Positions 1 through 7,833 of a stretch of DNA of 27,585 nucleotides are shown piece by piece; position 1 is the first letter of the stretch; each line of letters starts with the position of its first letter. This DNA is from Lachnospiraceae bacterium (GTDB taxonomy: Bacteria > Bacillota_A > Clostridia > Lachnospirales > Lachnospiraceae): contig JAEEWS010000041.1 of assembly GCA_016287765.1 (NCBI GenBank), forward strand, positions 1-27,585. The letters are read 5' to 3'. A program made the position numbers and the translations under genes. The notes under the pieces were generated by a model, which was not told the origin of the DNA, did not search any database, and worked only from the letters and a program-made list of their open reading frames with translations.

Positions 1-2
1 CC

Positions 3-281
3 AGAGTATTCTATCAGGATGCGGGGCTTATGATCCTGGATGAACCCTCCAGTGCGCTGGATCCCATCGCTGAATATCAATTGAATCACGCTATGCTGAC
101 AGCAACCAAGGACAAGACGGTGATCTTCATATCCCATCGTCTGTCCACAACGCGTATCGCGGACCGCATCATCATGCTGGAGAACGGCAGGGTGGTGGAG
201 GAAGGAACTCACGAGGAGCTGCTTGAACGCGACGGAAAGTATGCCGGCATGTGGAAGGTGCAGGCAGGAGCATATATGTAG
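3..281 (+). CDS. ABC transporter ATP-binding/permease protein, C-terminal part (5' end outside window)
   Basis: This is the last 92 codons of an ABC ATPase; the frame is open from the window edge, so the Met at position 30 is internal. The visible order is Walker B with its catalytic Glu (MILDEP), the D-loop (SALD), the H-loop (ISHR) and the usual tail (IIMLENGRVVEEGTHEELL, then a short end). The 'D-x-x-A-E' spacing after the D-loop and the 'HRLSTTRIADRI' stretch are typical of exporters of the MsbA/LmrA type, where the nucleotide domain follows a six-helix membrane domain. That half is not in view, so the substrate cannot be guessed. The gene ends with TAG, and a truncated REP-like repeat begins five bases later. 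Confidence 0.9.
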   Translation, partial: RVFYQDAGLMILDEPSSALDPIAEYQLNHAMLTATKDKTVIFISHRLSTTRIADRIIMLENGRVVEEGTHEELLERDGKYAGMWKVQAGAYM

Positions 282-285
282 AAGA

Positions 286-298
286 CTTTGGGGACGGG
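286..298 (+). repeat. Truncated REP-like element
   Basis: CTTTGGGGACGGG matches the left half of the dispersed repeat. It lies five bases after the ABC gene stop. The match ends at the second G-run and continues as CAGTGG. The other truncated copy, at 23727-23744, also runs into (A)CAGTGG. Confidence 0.6.
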
Positions 299-359
299 CA
301 GTGGAAAGACCGGTGGAGGCGTGGAATTGCATAAAAATAAAAAATGAATAAAAATACTA

Positions 360-388
360 TTCCAATTCATATTTATGTATGCTATAGT
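360..388 (+). promoter_or_regulatory. Probable sigma-A promoter of putP (extended -10)
   Basis: TTCCAA (360-365) and TATAGT (383-388) are 17 bases apart. A TG sits one base upstream of the -10, giving the extended form. The site lies 50 bp upstream of the putP start, in AT-rich DNA. Confidence 0.55.
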
Positions 389-437
389 AAGGCAGTGTGG
401 TAAAACAACATAGTAAATATGGTTTGGAGGAGAAACA

Positions 438-1970
438 ATGAACACAATTTCTTTTTGCATCATGGTGACCATAGCGATCTACCTGCTTTTGATGCTGGCG
501 GTGGGATTCATTTACAGCAAGAACAACAGTAACTCCAAGGATTTCTACCTTGGCGGTCGTAAAATGGGACCTTTGGTAACCGCAATGTCTGCCGAAGCAT
601 CAGACATGTCATCATGGCTGCTTATGGGCATTCCGGGGCTGGCTTATCTGTCCGGCATCTGTGAGCCCTTTTGGACCATTTTGGGATTGGGAATAGGAAC
701 TTACTTAAACTGGCTTTTGGTTTCGAAGAGACTCCGTAGGTATTCGGATAACATTGATGCATACACGATCCCGGAGTTTTTCTCTAAGAGATTTCATGAC
801 GCGAAGGGACAGTTAAGTGCTATCGCGGCACTGGTCATCATCGTGTTTTTTGTACCCTATACAGCTTCCGGCTTCGCAGCTTGCGGTAAGCTGTTCAACT
901 CACTTTTCGGAGTAAATTATGTGGTTGCCATGGTGGCATCTGCACTCATCATTACGGGATACACCATCATGGGCGGTTTCAAAGCCGTTTCCACCACTGA
1001 CTTTATCCAAAGTCTTGTAATGACTCTGGCACTTATCGTAGTATTGGGATTTTCTGTAAGTGTGGCAGGCGGATGGGACGTGGTGATAAACAATGCAAAA
1101 GCATTGCCCGGACATATAAGCCTTTCACTTTATCACGATGCGGCAAACAATACGGCAGCCAGCTATGGCGGTGTGATCGCGATCATATCAACCCTTGCAT
1201 GGGGCCTCGGATATTTCGGTATGCCCCACATTCTGCTCAGATTTATGGCTATCAAGGATGAGAAGAAGCTGGCTCTGTCAAGAAGAGTAGCCACTGTTTG
1301 GGTTTTCATAGCAATGGGACTTGCTATGATCATCGGTCTTGCGGGACTTGCTCTCACGGGCGTGGGAAAGGTGGAATACCTTAATACATCAGCTTCTGCT
1401 GAGACCATAATCGTTAAGATCGCGGATCTTATTTCACAGAACGGCATTTTTGCGGCAATAGTAGCAGGCCTTATCCTGGCGGGTATCCTTGCAGCGACTA
1501 TGTCCACAGCGGATTCCCAGATGCTGGCCGCTGCTTCATCCGTATCCGAAAACATAATGGGTGAATTCTTTAAGGTAAAAATGGATGAGAAGAAAAAGAT
1601 CTTTGTTGCAAGGATCGCCATTGTTGTTATAGCTGTATTCGGTGTGATCCTTGCATTGAATCCCGAATCCTCTGTGTTCCGTATCGTATCCTTCGCATGG
1701 GCAGGCTTCGGCGGAGCCTTCGGACCTGTAATGCTTCTGGCGCTTTTCTGGAAGAGGACCACAAAACAGGGCGCTCTTTGGGGAATGATCGGCGGAGGTG
1801 CCATGGTATTTATCTGGAAGTTTTTGATCAAGCCTCTGGGCGGAGTATTCTCTATATATGAGCTTCTTCCCGCTTTCATATTCTCTCTTGTGATCGTGGT
1901 AGTGGTATCGCTTCTTACAAAAGAGCCGGATGAGAGCATTGCTGAGGAATTTAAGAAGGCACAGGCATAA
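438..1970 (+). CDS. putP: Sodium/proline symporter (SSS family)
   Basis: The 510-residue protein has the length and about 12-13 hydrophobic helices expected of PutP. It would import proline with Na+ across the cytoplasmic membrane. Seen directly: an N-terminal helix followed by 'SKDFYLGGRKMGPLVTAMSAEASDMSSW', the Na+-site region of the family, and a later 'ATMSTADSQMLAAASSV' stretch, the conserved TM8 Ser/Thr region. A GGAGGAG ribosome site ends five bases before the ATG. The gene is monocistronic, with an extended -10 promoter upstream and a strong terminator nine bases after its stop. Proline specificity is by family resemblance; related SSS members carry pantothenate or sugars. Confidence in the family is very high and in the substrate good. 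Confidence 0.93.
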   Translation: MNTISFCIMVTIAIYLLLMLAVGFIYSKNNSNSKDFYLGGRKMGPLVTAMSAEASDMSSWLLMGIPGLAYLSGICEPFWTILGLGIGTYLNWLLVSKRLRRYSDNIDAYTIPEFFSKRFHDAKGQLSAIAALVIIVFFVPYTASGFAACGKLFNSLFGVNYVVAMVASALIITGYTIMGGFKAVSTTDFIQSLVMTLALIVVLGFSVSVAGGWDVVINNAKALPGHISLSLYHDAANNTAASYGGVIAIISTLAWGLGYFGMPHILLRFMAIKDEKKLALSRRVATVWVFIAMGLAMIIGLAGLALTGVGKVEYLNTSASAETIIVKIADLISQNGIFAAIVAGLILAGILAATMSTADSQMLAAASSVSENIMGEFFKVKMDEKKKIFVARIAIVVIAVFGVILALNPESSVFRIVSFAWAGFGGAFGPVMLLALFWKRTTKQGALWGMIGGGAMVFIWKFLIKPLGGVFSIYELLPAFIFSLVIVVVVSLLTKEPDESIAEEFKKAQA

Positions 1971-1978
1971 AAAAATTA

Positions 1979-2010
1979 ACGGGAGCATCATCACATGTTC
2001 CCGTTTTTTT
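1979..2010 (+). terminator. Rho-independent terminator of putP
   Basis: A 10-bp stem, ACGGGAGCAT (1979-1988) with ATGTTCCCGT (1995-2004) and one G-U pair, has a six-base loop and is followed by seven T. A REP pair begins at the next base. Confidence 0.93.
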
Positions 2011-2073
2011 GACCCTTTGGGGACGGGGTTAGGGGTTCAAAAAGTGAACCCCTAACCCCGTCCCCAAAGGGTC
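2011..2073. repeat. Inverted pair of REP-like elements (perfect 29-bp arms)
   Basis: Arms 2011-2039 and 2045-2073 are perfect reverse complements around a five-base loop, AAAAG. Each arm carries the GGGGACGGGGTTAGGGG core. The pair sits exactly between the putP terminator and the end of the convergent PNPOx-like gene. As RNA it would form a very stable 29-bp hairpin from either direction. The arrangement is like the paired REPs (BIMEs) of other bacteria. Confidence 0.95.
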
Positions 2074-2088
2074 AAAAAGTGAATTGTT

Positions 2089-2490
2089 TTAGAAATTTAT
2101 AACTTCCGGCGCTTCTGTAAAGGAACTGAAGGTTGCGGTAGCGTTCTTAAAATAAAGCATCTGCATATTGTCGTCATCGGCACTGTAAAGGCCCTTGAGA
2201 CTGGGCATCTTGTCAAGCATGGCGACTTTTACCTCGTGATCGTCATCATTAACGAGCTCGCCTGCCACCCGCAGCCATTTTGAATCCTTCCATGCACAGA
2301 TCTCGACCTTGGGATTGGCAGCGATCTGCCTGGAAACGTCTTTTGACTTGCCGGTCTGAATGTACAAGCGGCCGTTGTAGAGAAGAGCAGTTCCGAAAAC
2401 TCGGCATCTGGGCTGATCACCCTCCACGGTTGCAAGAAAATAACTTTGGGTTTCTTCAAGAAAATCGTAGACTCTTTGTATGCCTGTCAT
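2089..2490 (-). CDS. Pyridoxamine 5'-phosphate oxidase-like FMN-binding split-barrel protein
   Basis: The 133-residue cytoplasmic protein has the short split-barrel form of the PNPOx superfamily. Features seen: 'YFLATVEGDQPRCRVFG' as the first strands, 'LYIQTGKSKDVSRQIAANPKVEICAW', the phosphate/FMN-binding region of the family, and 'WLRVAGELV' as the dimer strand. Such small members bind FMN or F420-like cofactors, and most have no proven substrate; true PdxH is longer (about 200 residues). A GGAGG sits nine bases before the ATG. A strong promoter lies at 2533-2561, divergent from the next gene. The stop lies 15 bp from the REP pair. Confidence 0.88.
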   Translation of the reverse strand: MTGIQRVYDFLEETQSYFLATVEGDQPRCRVFGTALLYNGRLYIQTGKSKDVSRQIAANPKVEICAWKDSKWLRVAGELVNDDDHEVKVAMLDKMPSLKGLYSADDDNMQMLYFKNATATFSSFTEAPEVINF

Positions 2491-2532
2491 AATATATTAC
2501 CTCCAAAAGGTTTAAATTTGAAAACTGATATT

Positions 2533-2561
2533 ATTATATTTACCGGAAATGCTATCGTCAA
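2533..2561 (-). promoter_or_regulatory. Sigma-A promoter of the PNPOx-like gene
   Basis: On the minus strand TTGACG (2561-2556) and TATAAT (2538-2533) are separated by 17 bases. The ATG is 43 bp downstream of the -10. Confidence 0.85.
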
Positions 2562-2618
2562 TTAAGCGCGGATAAATTTGCGTTTTGGGACAAAAATATC
2601 ATACAGGCATATATTTTG

Positions 2619-2648
2619 TTGACTTTTAAGGGAATATAGTTTTATAAT
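2619..2648 (+). promoter_or_regulatory. Sigma-A promoter of the small HTH gene
   Basis: TTGACT (2619-2624) and TATAAT (2643-2648) are 18 bases apart. The upstream ATG at 2647 lies inside this -10 box and so cannot be on the transcript, which supports the start at 2677. Confidence 0.85.
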
Positions 2649-2676
2649 GATGTCAAATAGCAGGGAGGCACAGAGT

Positions 2677-2949
2677 ATGAAAATAAATACACTTGAGGAT
2701 GCATTGAAAAGAATAGAGGAATTGGAAAAAGAGGTGGCGGAGTTAAAAGTCGAAAACGAAAAGCTTAAAAGCCGCAATTTTGGTGGACGCAAGAAGCATG
2801 ATGAGGCCTGGATGGCTTCCTATAACGATTTCATCAAAGAATACGAGAAGGGTAAGGCACTCATGGAGATCGTAGCGGAAGGGAATGTCAGCAGAAGGAC
2901 AGCCTACAGGTATCTGGCATATTATAAAGAATTAAACAGGAAAAGGTGA
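2677..2949 (+). CDS. Small coiled-coil / helix-turn-helix protein, function unknown
   Basis: The 90-residue protein starts at the ATG preceded by GGGAGG at an eight-base spacing. Residues 1-35 are a heptad-patterned coiled coil (LEDALKRIEELEKEVAELK), suggesting a dimer. Residues about 37-58 are basic and aromatic. Residues 60-90 contain 'GNVSRRTAYRYLAYYKEL', which reads as a helix-turn-helix recognition element like those at the C-terminus of resolvases. No catalytic motif is visible, so it is best described as a putative DNA-binding protein. It is a complete transcription unit with consensus promoter, ribosome site and terminator. The upstream in-frame ATG at 2647 is rejected because it overlaps the -10 box. 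I do not recognise a named family. Confidence 0.8.
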   Translation: MKINTLEDALKRIEELEKEVAELKVENEKLKSRNFGGRKKHDEAWMASYNDFIKEYEKGKALMEIVAEGNVSRRTAYRYLAYYKELNRKR

Positions 2950-2967
2950 CGGCAGTCACTTTTTTTA
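2941..2967 (+). terminator. Rho-independent terminator overlapping the stop codon
   Basis: GTGAC (2946-2950), loop GGCA and GTCAC (2955-2959) are followed by eight T. Upstream A residues can pair with the T-run, so it may be partly bidirectional. The TGA stop lies inside the stem. Confidence 0.85.
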
Positions 2968-2999
2968 TTTCTGAAAATGTATATTATTGAGATATAAAA

Positions 3000-3063
3000 T
3001 GAACCTTTGGGGACGGGGTTAGGGGTTCAAAAAATGAACCCCTAACCCCGTCCCCGGGGGTCA
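3000..3063. repeat. Inverted pair of REP-like elements
   Basis: The plus-oriented copy is 3000-3029 and the minus-oriented copy is 3035-3063, with five A between them. The outer ends differ (CCTTTGGGG against CCCCGGGGG), so the outermost pairing is imperfect. The pair ends 14 bp before the first FtsX gene, so a strong hairpin would sit just upstream of its ribosome site if transcription starts further upstream. Confidence 0.93.
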
Positions 3064-3077
3064 AAAAGGAAGAGAAA

Positions 3078-4235
3078 ATGAAAAACAAACTTTCTGCATT
3101 TAAGTACATCAGGAACAACAAGAAAACCGTAGGTACGCTGATAGTGGCGCTGACGCTGTCGTTTGTGACCATGTATGTGATACATATTATGCTGGCGATG
3201 ATGGGAGAGAGCGTAAAGCCCATCAGGCTCGAGCTGCCGAAAAAGGTGTCGTATATCAGCGTTTCGGCCAAAACTTTTGGAGTGGTCGCGGAAAACTATG
3301 CTTCCGAGGAGGAAGCGAACGCGGAATACAACAGGAAATACGAAGAGCTGGTGGAGGCTCTGAAAAAAGAGAAGGGGATCGAGGATGCCTATCTTACGCA
3401 GGTGCTTTTAAGCAGGTACAATGTGATCTTTGGGGGAATAGGCTTCGAATTTCCTTTGATGGAGCCCGAGATGATACCGGATTTCTTAAGGCATATGGAG
3501 GCGCTACCGAAAGAGGGAAGATTGCCTATGTATGACGGAGAGGTCATGGTGGACAGTAATGTCGCGAAAAACCAGAATATAAAGGTCGGGGACTGGTACA
3601 TGGAAGACTTATGGGGGCGATCCTTTAAGGTGGTGGGAATTCTTCGTTCCAATTACAGGATCTCGGTGGGAACTCCCAAAGGGTATACAAATGCCGGATG
3701 GTATGTGGTGGTGCTTAATGACGAAAAAACCACGGATATGAGGAAAGTACTTAAGGATCTGGGATATACACTGACTTCCGGAGATCGTATCATCGACGGA
3801 GTATCCTATAAGCAATATTATGAGGAAGAGGTGGCCACCATGGAGAATGCCACTTCCGTCATATTCCTTGTGATCATGATCTTTCTTAGCATTTCGGTAT
3901 TGGTGGCATATGTTTCCTATATGAGAAACCGCTTGAACGAATATTGTCTCTACAGTTCCATAGGGTACGGAAGAGGAAATATCTATGGGATGATGATGAG
4001 AGAGATGTTGATAATTATGGGCATAGCGATCGTGGTGGGATTTATGCTGTCCACGGTGGCATCGGGGGTCACACGCGAGTTTATTGCCGGGCCCAAGGGG
4101 CTTAGAAGCAGAGCATTTTATCCGGGAACTTATCTGGAGATCATCTCAATGTATGTGTTGATCATGGGTATGCTTCAGATACCCGTGATAATAAGCATCA
4201 ACGGGGTAAAGACCATTGATGCCATAGAAGATTGA
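3078..4235 (+). CDS. FtsX-like ABC transporter permease (first of operon)
   Basis: The 385-residue membrane protein has the MacB/FtsX topology. One helix lies near the N-terminus (about 16-42). A large extracytoplasmic domain follows (about 43-258), including 'MVDSNVAKNQNIKVGDWY', the typical MacB-periplasmic core motif. Three helices lie at about 259-284, 306-330 and 351-376. It is the membrane half of a mechanotransmission-type ABC system with the ATPase at 4255 and the second permease at 4938. Ribosome site GGAAGAGA, start AUG. The gene begins 14 bp after a REP pair, and I find no convincing promoter between 2968 and 3077. Likely roles are peptide or antibiotic export, or immunity; the substrate is unknown. 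Confidence 0.88.
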   Translation: MKNKLSAFKYIRNNKKTVGTLIVALTLSFVTMYVIHIMLAMMGESVKPIRLELPKKVSYISVSAKTFGVVAENYASEEEANAEYNRKYEELVEALKKEKGIEDAYLTQVLLSRYNVIFGGIGFEFPLMEPEMIPDFLRHMEALPKEGRLPMYDGEVMVDSNVAKNQNIKVGDWYMEDLWGRSFKVVGILRSNYRISVGTPKGYTNAGWYVVVLNDEKTTDMRKVLKDLGYTLTSGDRIIDGVSYKQYYEEEVATMENATSVIFLVIMIFLSISVLVAYVSYMRNRLNEYCLYSSIGYGRGNIYGMMMREMLIIMGIAIVVGFMLSTVASGVTREFIAGPKGLRSRAFYPGTYLEIISMYVLIMGMLQIPVIISINGVKTIDAIED

Positions 4236-4254
4236 CATTGGAAAGGGAGAGATT

Positions 4255-4941
4255 ATGTTTGAGATAAAAAATATATGTATGATCTATGATGTGGACTCGG
4301 ATGAGAAAATGTATGCACTTAAGGGCTTTGATCTGACCCTGCCGGACAGCGGTCTGGTGGGGGTGATCGGACCCTCCGGAAGCGGCAAGAGTACGCTCAT
4401 GTACTGCCTTTCGACCCTTAAGAAGCCTACGGAAGGAAGCATAGTATATAATGGCATGGATATTGCCTCCATCAGTGATAAGGAGAGGGAGACGCTGAGG
4501 CGGAGGGAATTCGGGTTTATTTTCCAGAAACACTATCTGGTGCCTTATATGACGGCTTTTGACAACGTGCTGGTGGCTGCGGCAAAAACGGGCAGAGAAA
4601 CTGACGAAAAAGCCCGCCGTCTGCTGACGGAGTTGGGGCTGGGAGAGAGAGAACTTAAGAAAAAACCGGCGAAGCTTTCCGGCGGTCAATGCCAGAGAGT
4701 GGCTATAGCCAGGTCCATGATAAACGATCCCAAAGTGGTTTTTGCGGATGAGCCCACAGCCTCGCTTGACCATGAAAACGCCTTCAATGTGATGAAGATC
4801 CTTAAAGATTATTCAAGGGACAGGCTGGTGCTGGTGGTGACACATGACAGGACCATCCTTAAAGATGCGGACAGGATCATAGAGTTGTGGGACGGAGATA
4901 TAAGCGGGGATAAGGAAAATTTGAGAGGAAATGCGGAATGA
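4255..4941 (+). CDS. ABC transporter ATP-binding protein (LolD/MacB-like)
   Basis: The 228-residue ATPase is complete. Walker A is GPSGSGKST (39-47), the Q-loop glutamine is at 91, the signature is LSGGQ (141-145), Walker B is VVFADEP (161-167) with the D-loop ASLD, and the H-loop His is at 197. Length and sequence fit the LolD/FtsE/MacB class that energises FtsX-type permeases from the cytoplasmic face. It starts 19 bp after the first permease behind a GGAAAGGGAGAG ribosome site and overlaps the second permease by four bases (ATGA), so all three genes are translationally linked. Function in the complex is secure by motif; cargo is not. Confidence 0.95.
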   Translation: MFEIKNICMIYDVDSDEKMYALKGFDLTLPDSGLVGVIGPSGSGKSTLMYCLSTLKKPTEGSIVYNGMDIASISDKERETLRRREFGFIFQKHYLVPYMTAFDNVLVAAAKTGRETDEKARRLLTELGLGERELKKKPAKLSGGQCQRVAIARSMINDPKVVFADEPTASLDHENAFNVMKILKDYSRDRLVLVVTHDRTILKDADRIIELWDGDISGDKENLRGNAE

Positions 4942-6011
4942 AACCTTTATCAGCTGGGTATTACGTGAAAGAGAACAAGGGGAGAGTCTCGATCATCATA
5001 TTTATGATGTTGCTCACAACCTTCATTTTTCTGGCAGGAAACTACATCGAAAGCGTGTATTATTATTTTTATAAAAGCTGCGACTATTTCGACGATCTGT
5101 GTCTGGTGGAGGCGACTGCGGGGAGTGAGAATATTAAGATATTCGAGGAAGTATATGCAGATCTGTGCAAAGACGAGGAGCTGATCGTGCAGGTAAGGAG
5201 TCCGATGGGCTTTTCGAGCAAGGATTTTGAGTGCACGCTGGGCTTCGAAATGAGCTCGGATGCCATAGTTTTTAACACGCCGGAGGACATGAAGACGGCA
5301 TTTGGTATCTTCGGACTGGATTGCGATCTTTCGGATGTTAAGGATCGCTCGGTGGTGATGTCTTCGGCACTGGCGAAGCAATATGGTTATAAAAAGGGCG
5401 ACAGGATAGGCGAGATATATACGCTTGACGCTGTTACGGATGACGGAAGCTACATATGGTTTTACGTTTACGAGGACGATCCTCAGCCTTTAAGATTAAA
5501 TGTGCTTGGAAAGAACGGCCTTTCCGGAAACGAATTGAGGCAGCATATCGCTGAGGTGGTGAACGGCAGAAGTGCAAATATCAGTAAGGGAACAAGAGAG
5601 GCCACAAACAATGAACTCGGCCCTTTCAGGTACATCTTTCTTGCGGGCATATCTATTCTCTCCGTCGTATTGTCCATCATTGTCAATTCCGTGATCACCG
5701 GACAGTACCTGAAGCGGACCTATGAGTTCGGAGTGTACAGGGCCATGGGTATATCGAAGAAGGACATATACCGTAAATGCGGAGCAGAACTGCTATTGAT
5801 GAATGGCATGGCAATTTTGATCGGGGCATTTACAGTGGTACTTTTAACGTTTATACTAAATGAATTAAAATACATTCCGGAGGGAAAATATCTGCCCTAT
5901 TACTCGGGGATCGGGCTGACGGGATTTCTGATATCGGATCTCCTGGTACTTGTTCCCACTGTACTTTTTAAGGGAAGAAGCATGGCGAGGGCGGATGTGA
6001 CGGAGTTTTAG
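4938..6011 (+). CDS. FtsX-like ABC transporter permease (second of operon)
   Basis: The 357-residue partner of the permease at 3078 has the same plan. One helix lies at about 18-40, an extracytoplasmic domain at about 41-228 (with 'VVMSSALAKQYGYKKGDRIG', again the MacB-core signature), and three helices at about 230-254, 279-305 and 320-343. 'YEFGVYRAMGISKKDIYR' before the penultimate helix is the coupling-region motif of FtsX permeases that contacts the ATPase. The start codon overlaps the stop of the ATPase gene. Two different permeases with one ATPase suggest a heterodimeric membrane part. Confidence 0.87.
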   Translation: MKPLSAGYYVKENKGRVSIIIFMMLLTTFIFLAGNYIESVYYYFYKSCDYFDDLCLVEATAGSENIKIFEEVYADLCKDEELIVQVRSPMGFSSKDFECTLGFEMSSDAIVFNTPEDMKTAFGIFGLDCDLSDVKDRSVVMSSALAKQYGYKKGDRIGEIYTLDAVTDDGSYIWFYVYEDDPQPLRLNVLGKNGLSGNELRQHIAEVVNGRSANISKGTREATNNELGPFRYIFLAGISILSVVLSIIVNSVITGQYLKRTYEFGVYRAMGISKKDIYRKCGAELLLMNGMAILIGAFTVVLLTFILNELKYIPEGKYLPYYSGIGLTGFLISDLLVLVPTVLFKGRSMARADVTEF

Positions 6012-6015
6012 AATA

Positions 6016-7197
6016 ATGGTTGTAACTATATTGACCAATCTGGCAGTTCTTGTCCTGACCATCGTAACAGCGGTATTTTCGGAGTTTACCTATCAGGAGA
6101 TACTTCTGGGCGGGATCCTGATGATCCTAATAACGGCGGGACAGCTAACGGAGGGGTACGGGAAATTGATATTTATACCGGAATTTCTCGTATCCGTCCT
6201 TTTTGCGGTTTTATCCGGGAATTTTACCGGCTTTCTGGTCTTCTCCCTTATCATAGGGCTTAAGCCACTGCAGGCATTGCTTGCTGCTGACGGACTGTAT
6301 ATTGTCGTTGCGCTGGCGGACATGATGAGAGCGGGAGGATTTGAGGGCAGGAATATTGCTCTTATCCTGGTAAGATTTGTTGTTCTTACAATTGCAGTGC
6401 TTATTATGGCTTATTTAAGAGAACTGCTGATGTTTGGCAGAAAGCGCAGAGAAGAAGAAAAAGAGCGAAGGGTCAATCTTAGCCTCAGGGAAATGCATGA
6501 GATCAAAAAAAACCGTGAACTGACATTGCAGAACGTATATGCCGAAAAGAATGCGAGGCTTGTAGAACGGGAAAATATCAGCAGAAACATACATAACAGC
6601 GTGGGGCATTCCATTACCGCAGCCATTATGACACTGGACGCAGCGGATATGCTGTTTGAAAAAAAGCCCGAAGAAGCTCATAAAAGAATGAATGATGCGG
6701 CAGACAGGATCAGGGGATCTCTTGAAGCCATAAGAAGTGCGGTAAGAGCACTGGATGATGATGACACAGAGGTTTCGGTAAAGGACCTTTTATGTTATAT
6801 TAATAATATTCTGGATGAATTTACGATGGATACAGATCGAAGTGTCGACAAGATATATGACCTGTATTCAGACAATATGACCATCCCTAAAGAACAGGTG
6901 GAGTTTCTGACGGGAGCTCTTGGGGAGATGCTGACCAACGGGGTCAAACACGGCGGCGCAAGGCATTTTGTGGTGACGCTCAGCGGAGATTCGGCGCACA
7001 TTAAGCTGGAAGTTAAGGACGACGGGAAGGGCATATTCAACGAGAGCAACAGGGAAGAGCTGATCAAAAACGGCTTCGGGCTGAAGAAACTTGAGACTTA
7101 TGTCAAACGCTGCGGCGGTACGACGTACTTCGAGAACAACAATGGTTTCAGATCGGTGATCGAGCTGCCTTTGTGGGCCGGCGACAGAGAAAAGTAA
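6016..7197 (+). CDS. Sensor histidine kinase (NarL-partner type, HisKA_3-like)
   Basis: The 393-residue kinase has about five or six short hydrophobic segments within residues 1-138 and almost no extracytoplasmic loop, so it may sense within the membrane or through the adjacent transporter. A linker helix (140-185) leads to the dimerisation box 'ERENISRNIHNSVGH' with the phosphoacceptor His at 193, a variant of the usual E-R-x-R-I-A-R-E-L-H-D. The ATPase part shows the N-box (EMLTNGVKHGG, about 304-314), G1 (DDGKGI, 335-340) and G2 (NGFGLKKLE, 352-360). The H+1 residue is Asn rather than Asp, which may affect phosphatase activity. It follows the permease by four bases with only a weak GGAG, and the response regulator comes directly after. 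Confidence 0.9.
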   Translation: MVVTILTNLAVLVLTIVTAVFSEFTYQEILLGGILMILITAGQLTEGYGKLIFIPEFLVSVLFAVLSGNFTGFLVFSLIIGLKPLQALLAADGLYIVVALADMMRAGGFEGRNIALILVRFVVLTIAVLIMAYLRELLMFGRKRREEEKERRVNLSLREMHEIKKNRELTLQNVYAEKNARLVERENISRNIHNSVGHSITAAIMTLDAADMLFEKKPEEAHKRMNDAADRIRGSLEAIRSAVRALDDDDTEVSVKDLLCYINNILDEFTMDTDRSVDKIYDLYSDNMTIPKEQVEFLTGALGEMLTNGVKHGGARHFVVTLSGDSAHIKLEVKDDGKGIFNESNREELIKNGFGLKKLETYVKRCGGTTYFENNNGFRSVIELPLWAGDREK

Positions 7198-7215
7198 AGC
7201 GATATGGGGGAGAAT

Positions 7216-7833
7216 ATGAGCAAGGTACTATTGGTAGATGACGAAAATATGTTGCTGGACAGCCTGGAGATCATCCTTTCCATGAATGATATGGAGGTAG
7301 TGGGAAAGGCCCATGACGGCAACGAGGCGCTGAAGCTTCTGGAAATGACCGGGTGCGACATCGCCCTGGTGGACCTGAACATGAAGGGCATGGGAGGCAT
7401 AGAGCTGATCGGCCACATGAAGAGGAAGTATCCGGGGATAAGGATCCTCGTCCTCACCACATTTTATGACGACAACAACATCACAGCGGCCATAAGTAAC
7501 GGCGCGGACGGCTATCTTCTTAAAGACAGCGGGAAAAGTGCCATCCTTGGAGCAGTGAGGCAGATAATGAACGGGATCAGTGTGCTGGATCCCAAGGTGA
7601 TGCAGAGGCTTACGGCACTTGTGTCCGGGAACGGCGGTAATGCCCTTTACGATGAAATGACCGCCAGGGAGCGAGAGATCGCCACTCTCTTGGCAGAGGG
7701 CCTTACAAACCGCCAGATCGCGGACAAACTCTACATTTCCGAAGGGACCGTCAAGAATTATATTTCGAATATATATGACAAGACCGGAATACACGACAGA
7801 GTAAAACTGGTGGTGGCGTTGTCCGGAAAATGA
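7216..7833 (+). CDS. LuxR/NarL-family response regulator
   Basis: The 205-residue regulator has an N-terminal receiver domain with acidic pocket D8-D9, phospho-acceptor D53 (ALVDLNM), a conserved Thr in 'LVLTTF' and Lys in 'YLLKDS'. The C-terminal LuxR-type HTH starts at 'MTAREREIATLLAEGLTNRQIADKLYISEGTVKNY'. I prefer the ATG at 7216 (MSKVLLVDDE) over that at 7204, because the upstream one overlaps the GGGGGAG ribosome site. It is the last gene of the ABC/two-component operon and probably controls it. The final codon GGA-AAA is followed by TGA that belongs to a REP copy (7831-7860), so the REP supplies the stop codon. No other terminator is visible. Confidence 0.93.
   Translation: MSKVLLVDDENMLLDSLEIILSMNDMEVVGKAHDGNEALKLLEMTGCDIALVDLNMKGMGGIELIGHMKRKYPGIRILVLTTFYDDNNITAAISNGADGYLLKDSGKSAILGAVRQIMNGISVLDPKVMQRLTALVSGNGGNALYDEMTAREREIATLLAEGLTNRQIADKLYISEGTVKNYISNIYDKTGIHDRVKLVVALSGK

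Noticed and set aside
1163..1939. Minus-strand open frame of 258 codons inside putP
   Set aside because: It lies antisense to a well-supported transporter gene, has low-complexity Ser/Ile/Thr/Pro content and no ribosome site; it is a codon-bias shadow.
2011..2073. Reading the REP pairs as a CRISPR array
   Set aside because: Copies are scattered, paired head-to-head or head-to-tail, with no regular unique spacers and no cas genes.
2647..2676. Upstream start of the small HTH protein
   Set aside because: The ATG overlaps the -10 box, so it would not be transcribed.
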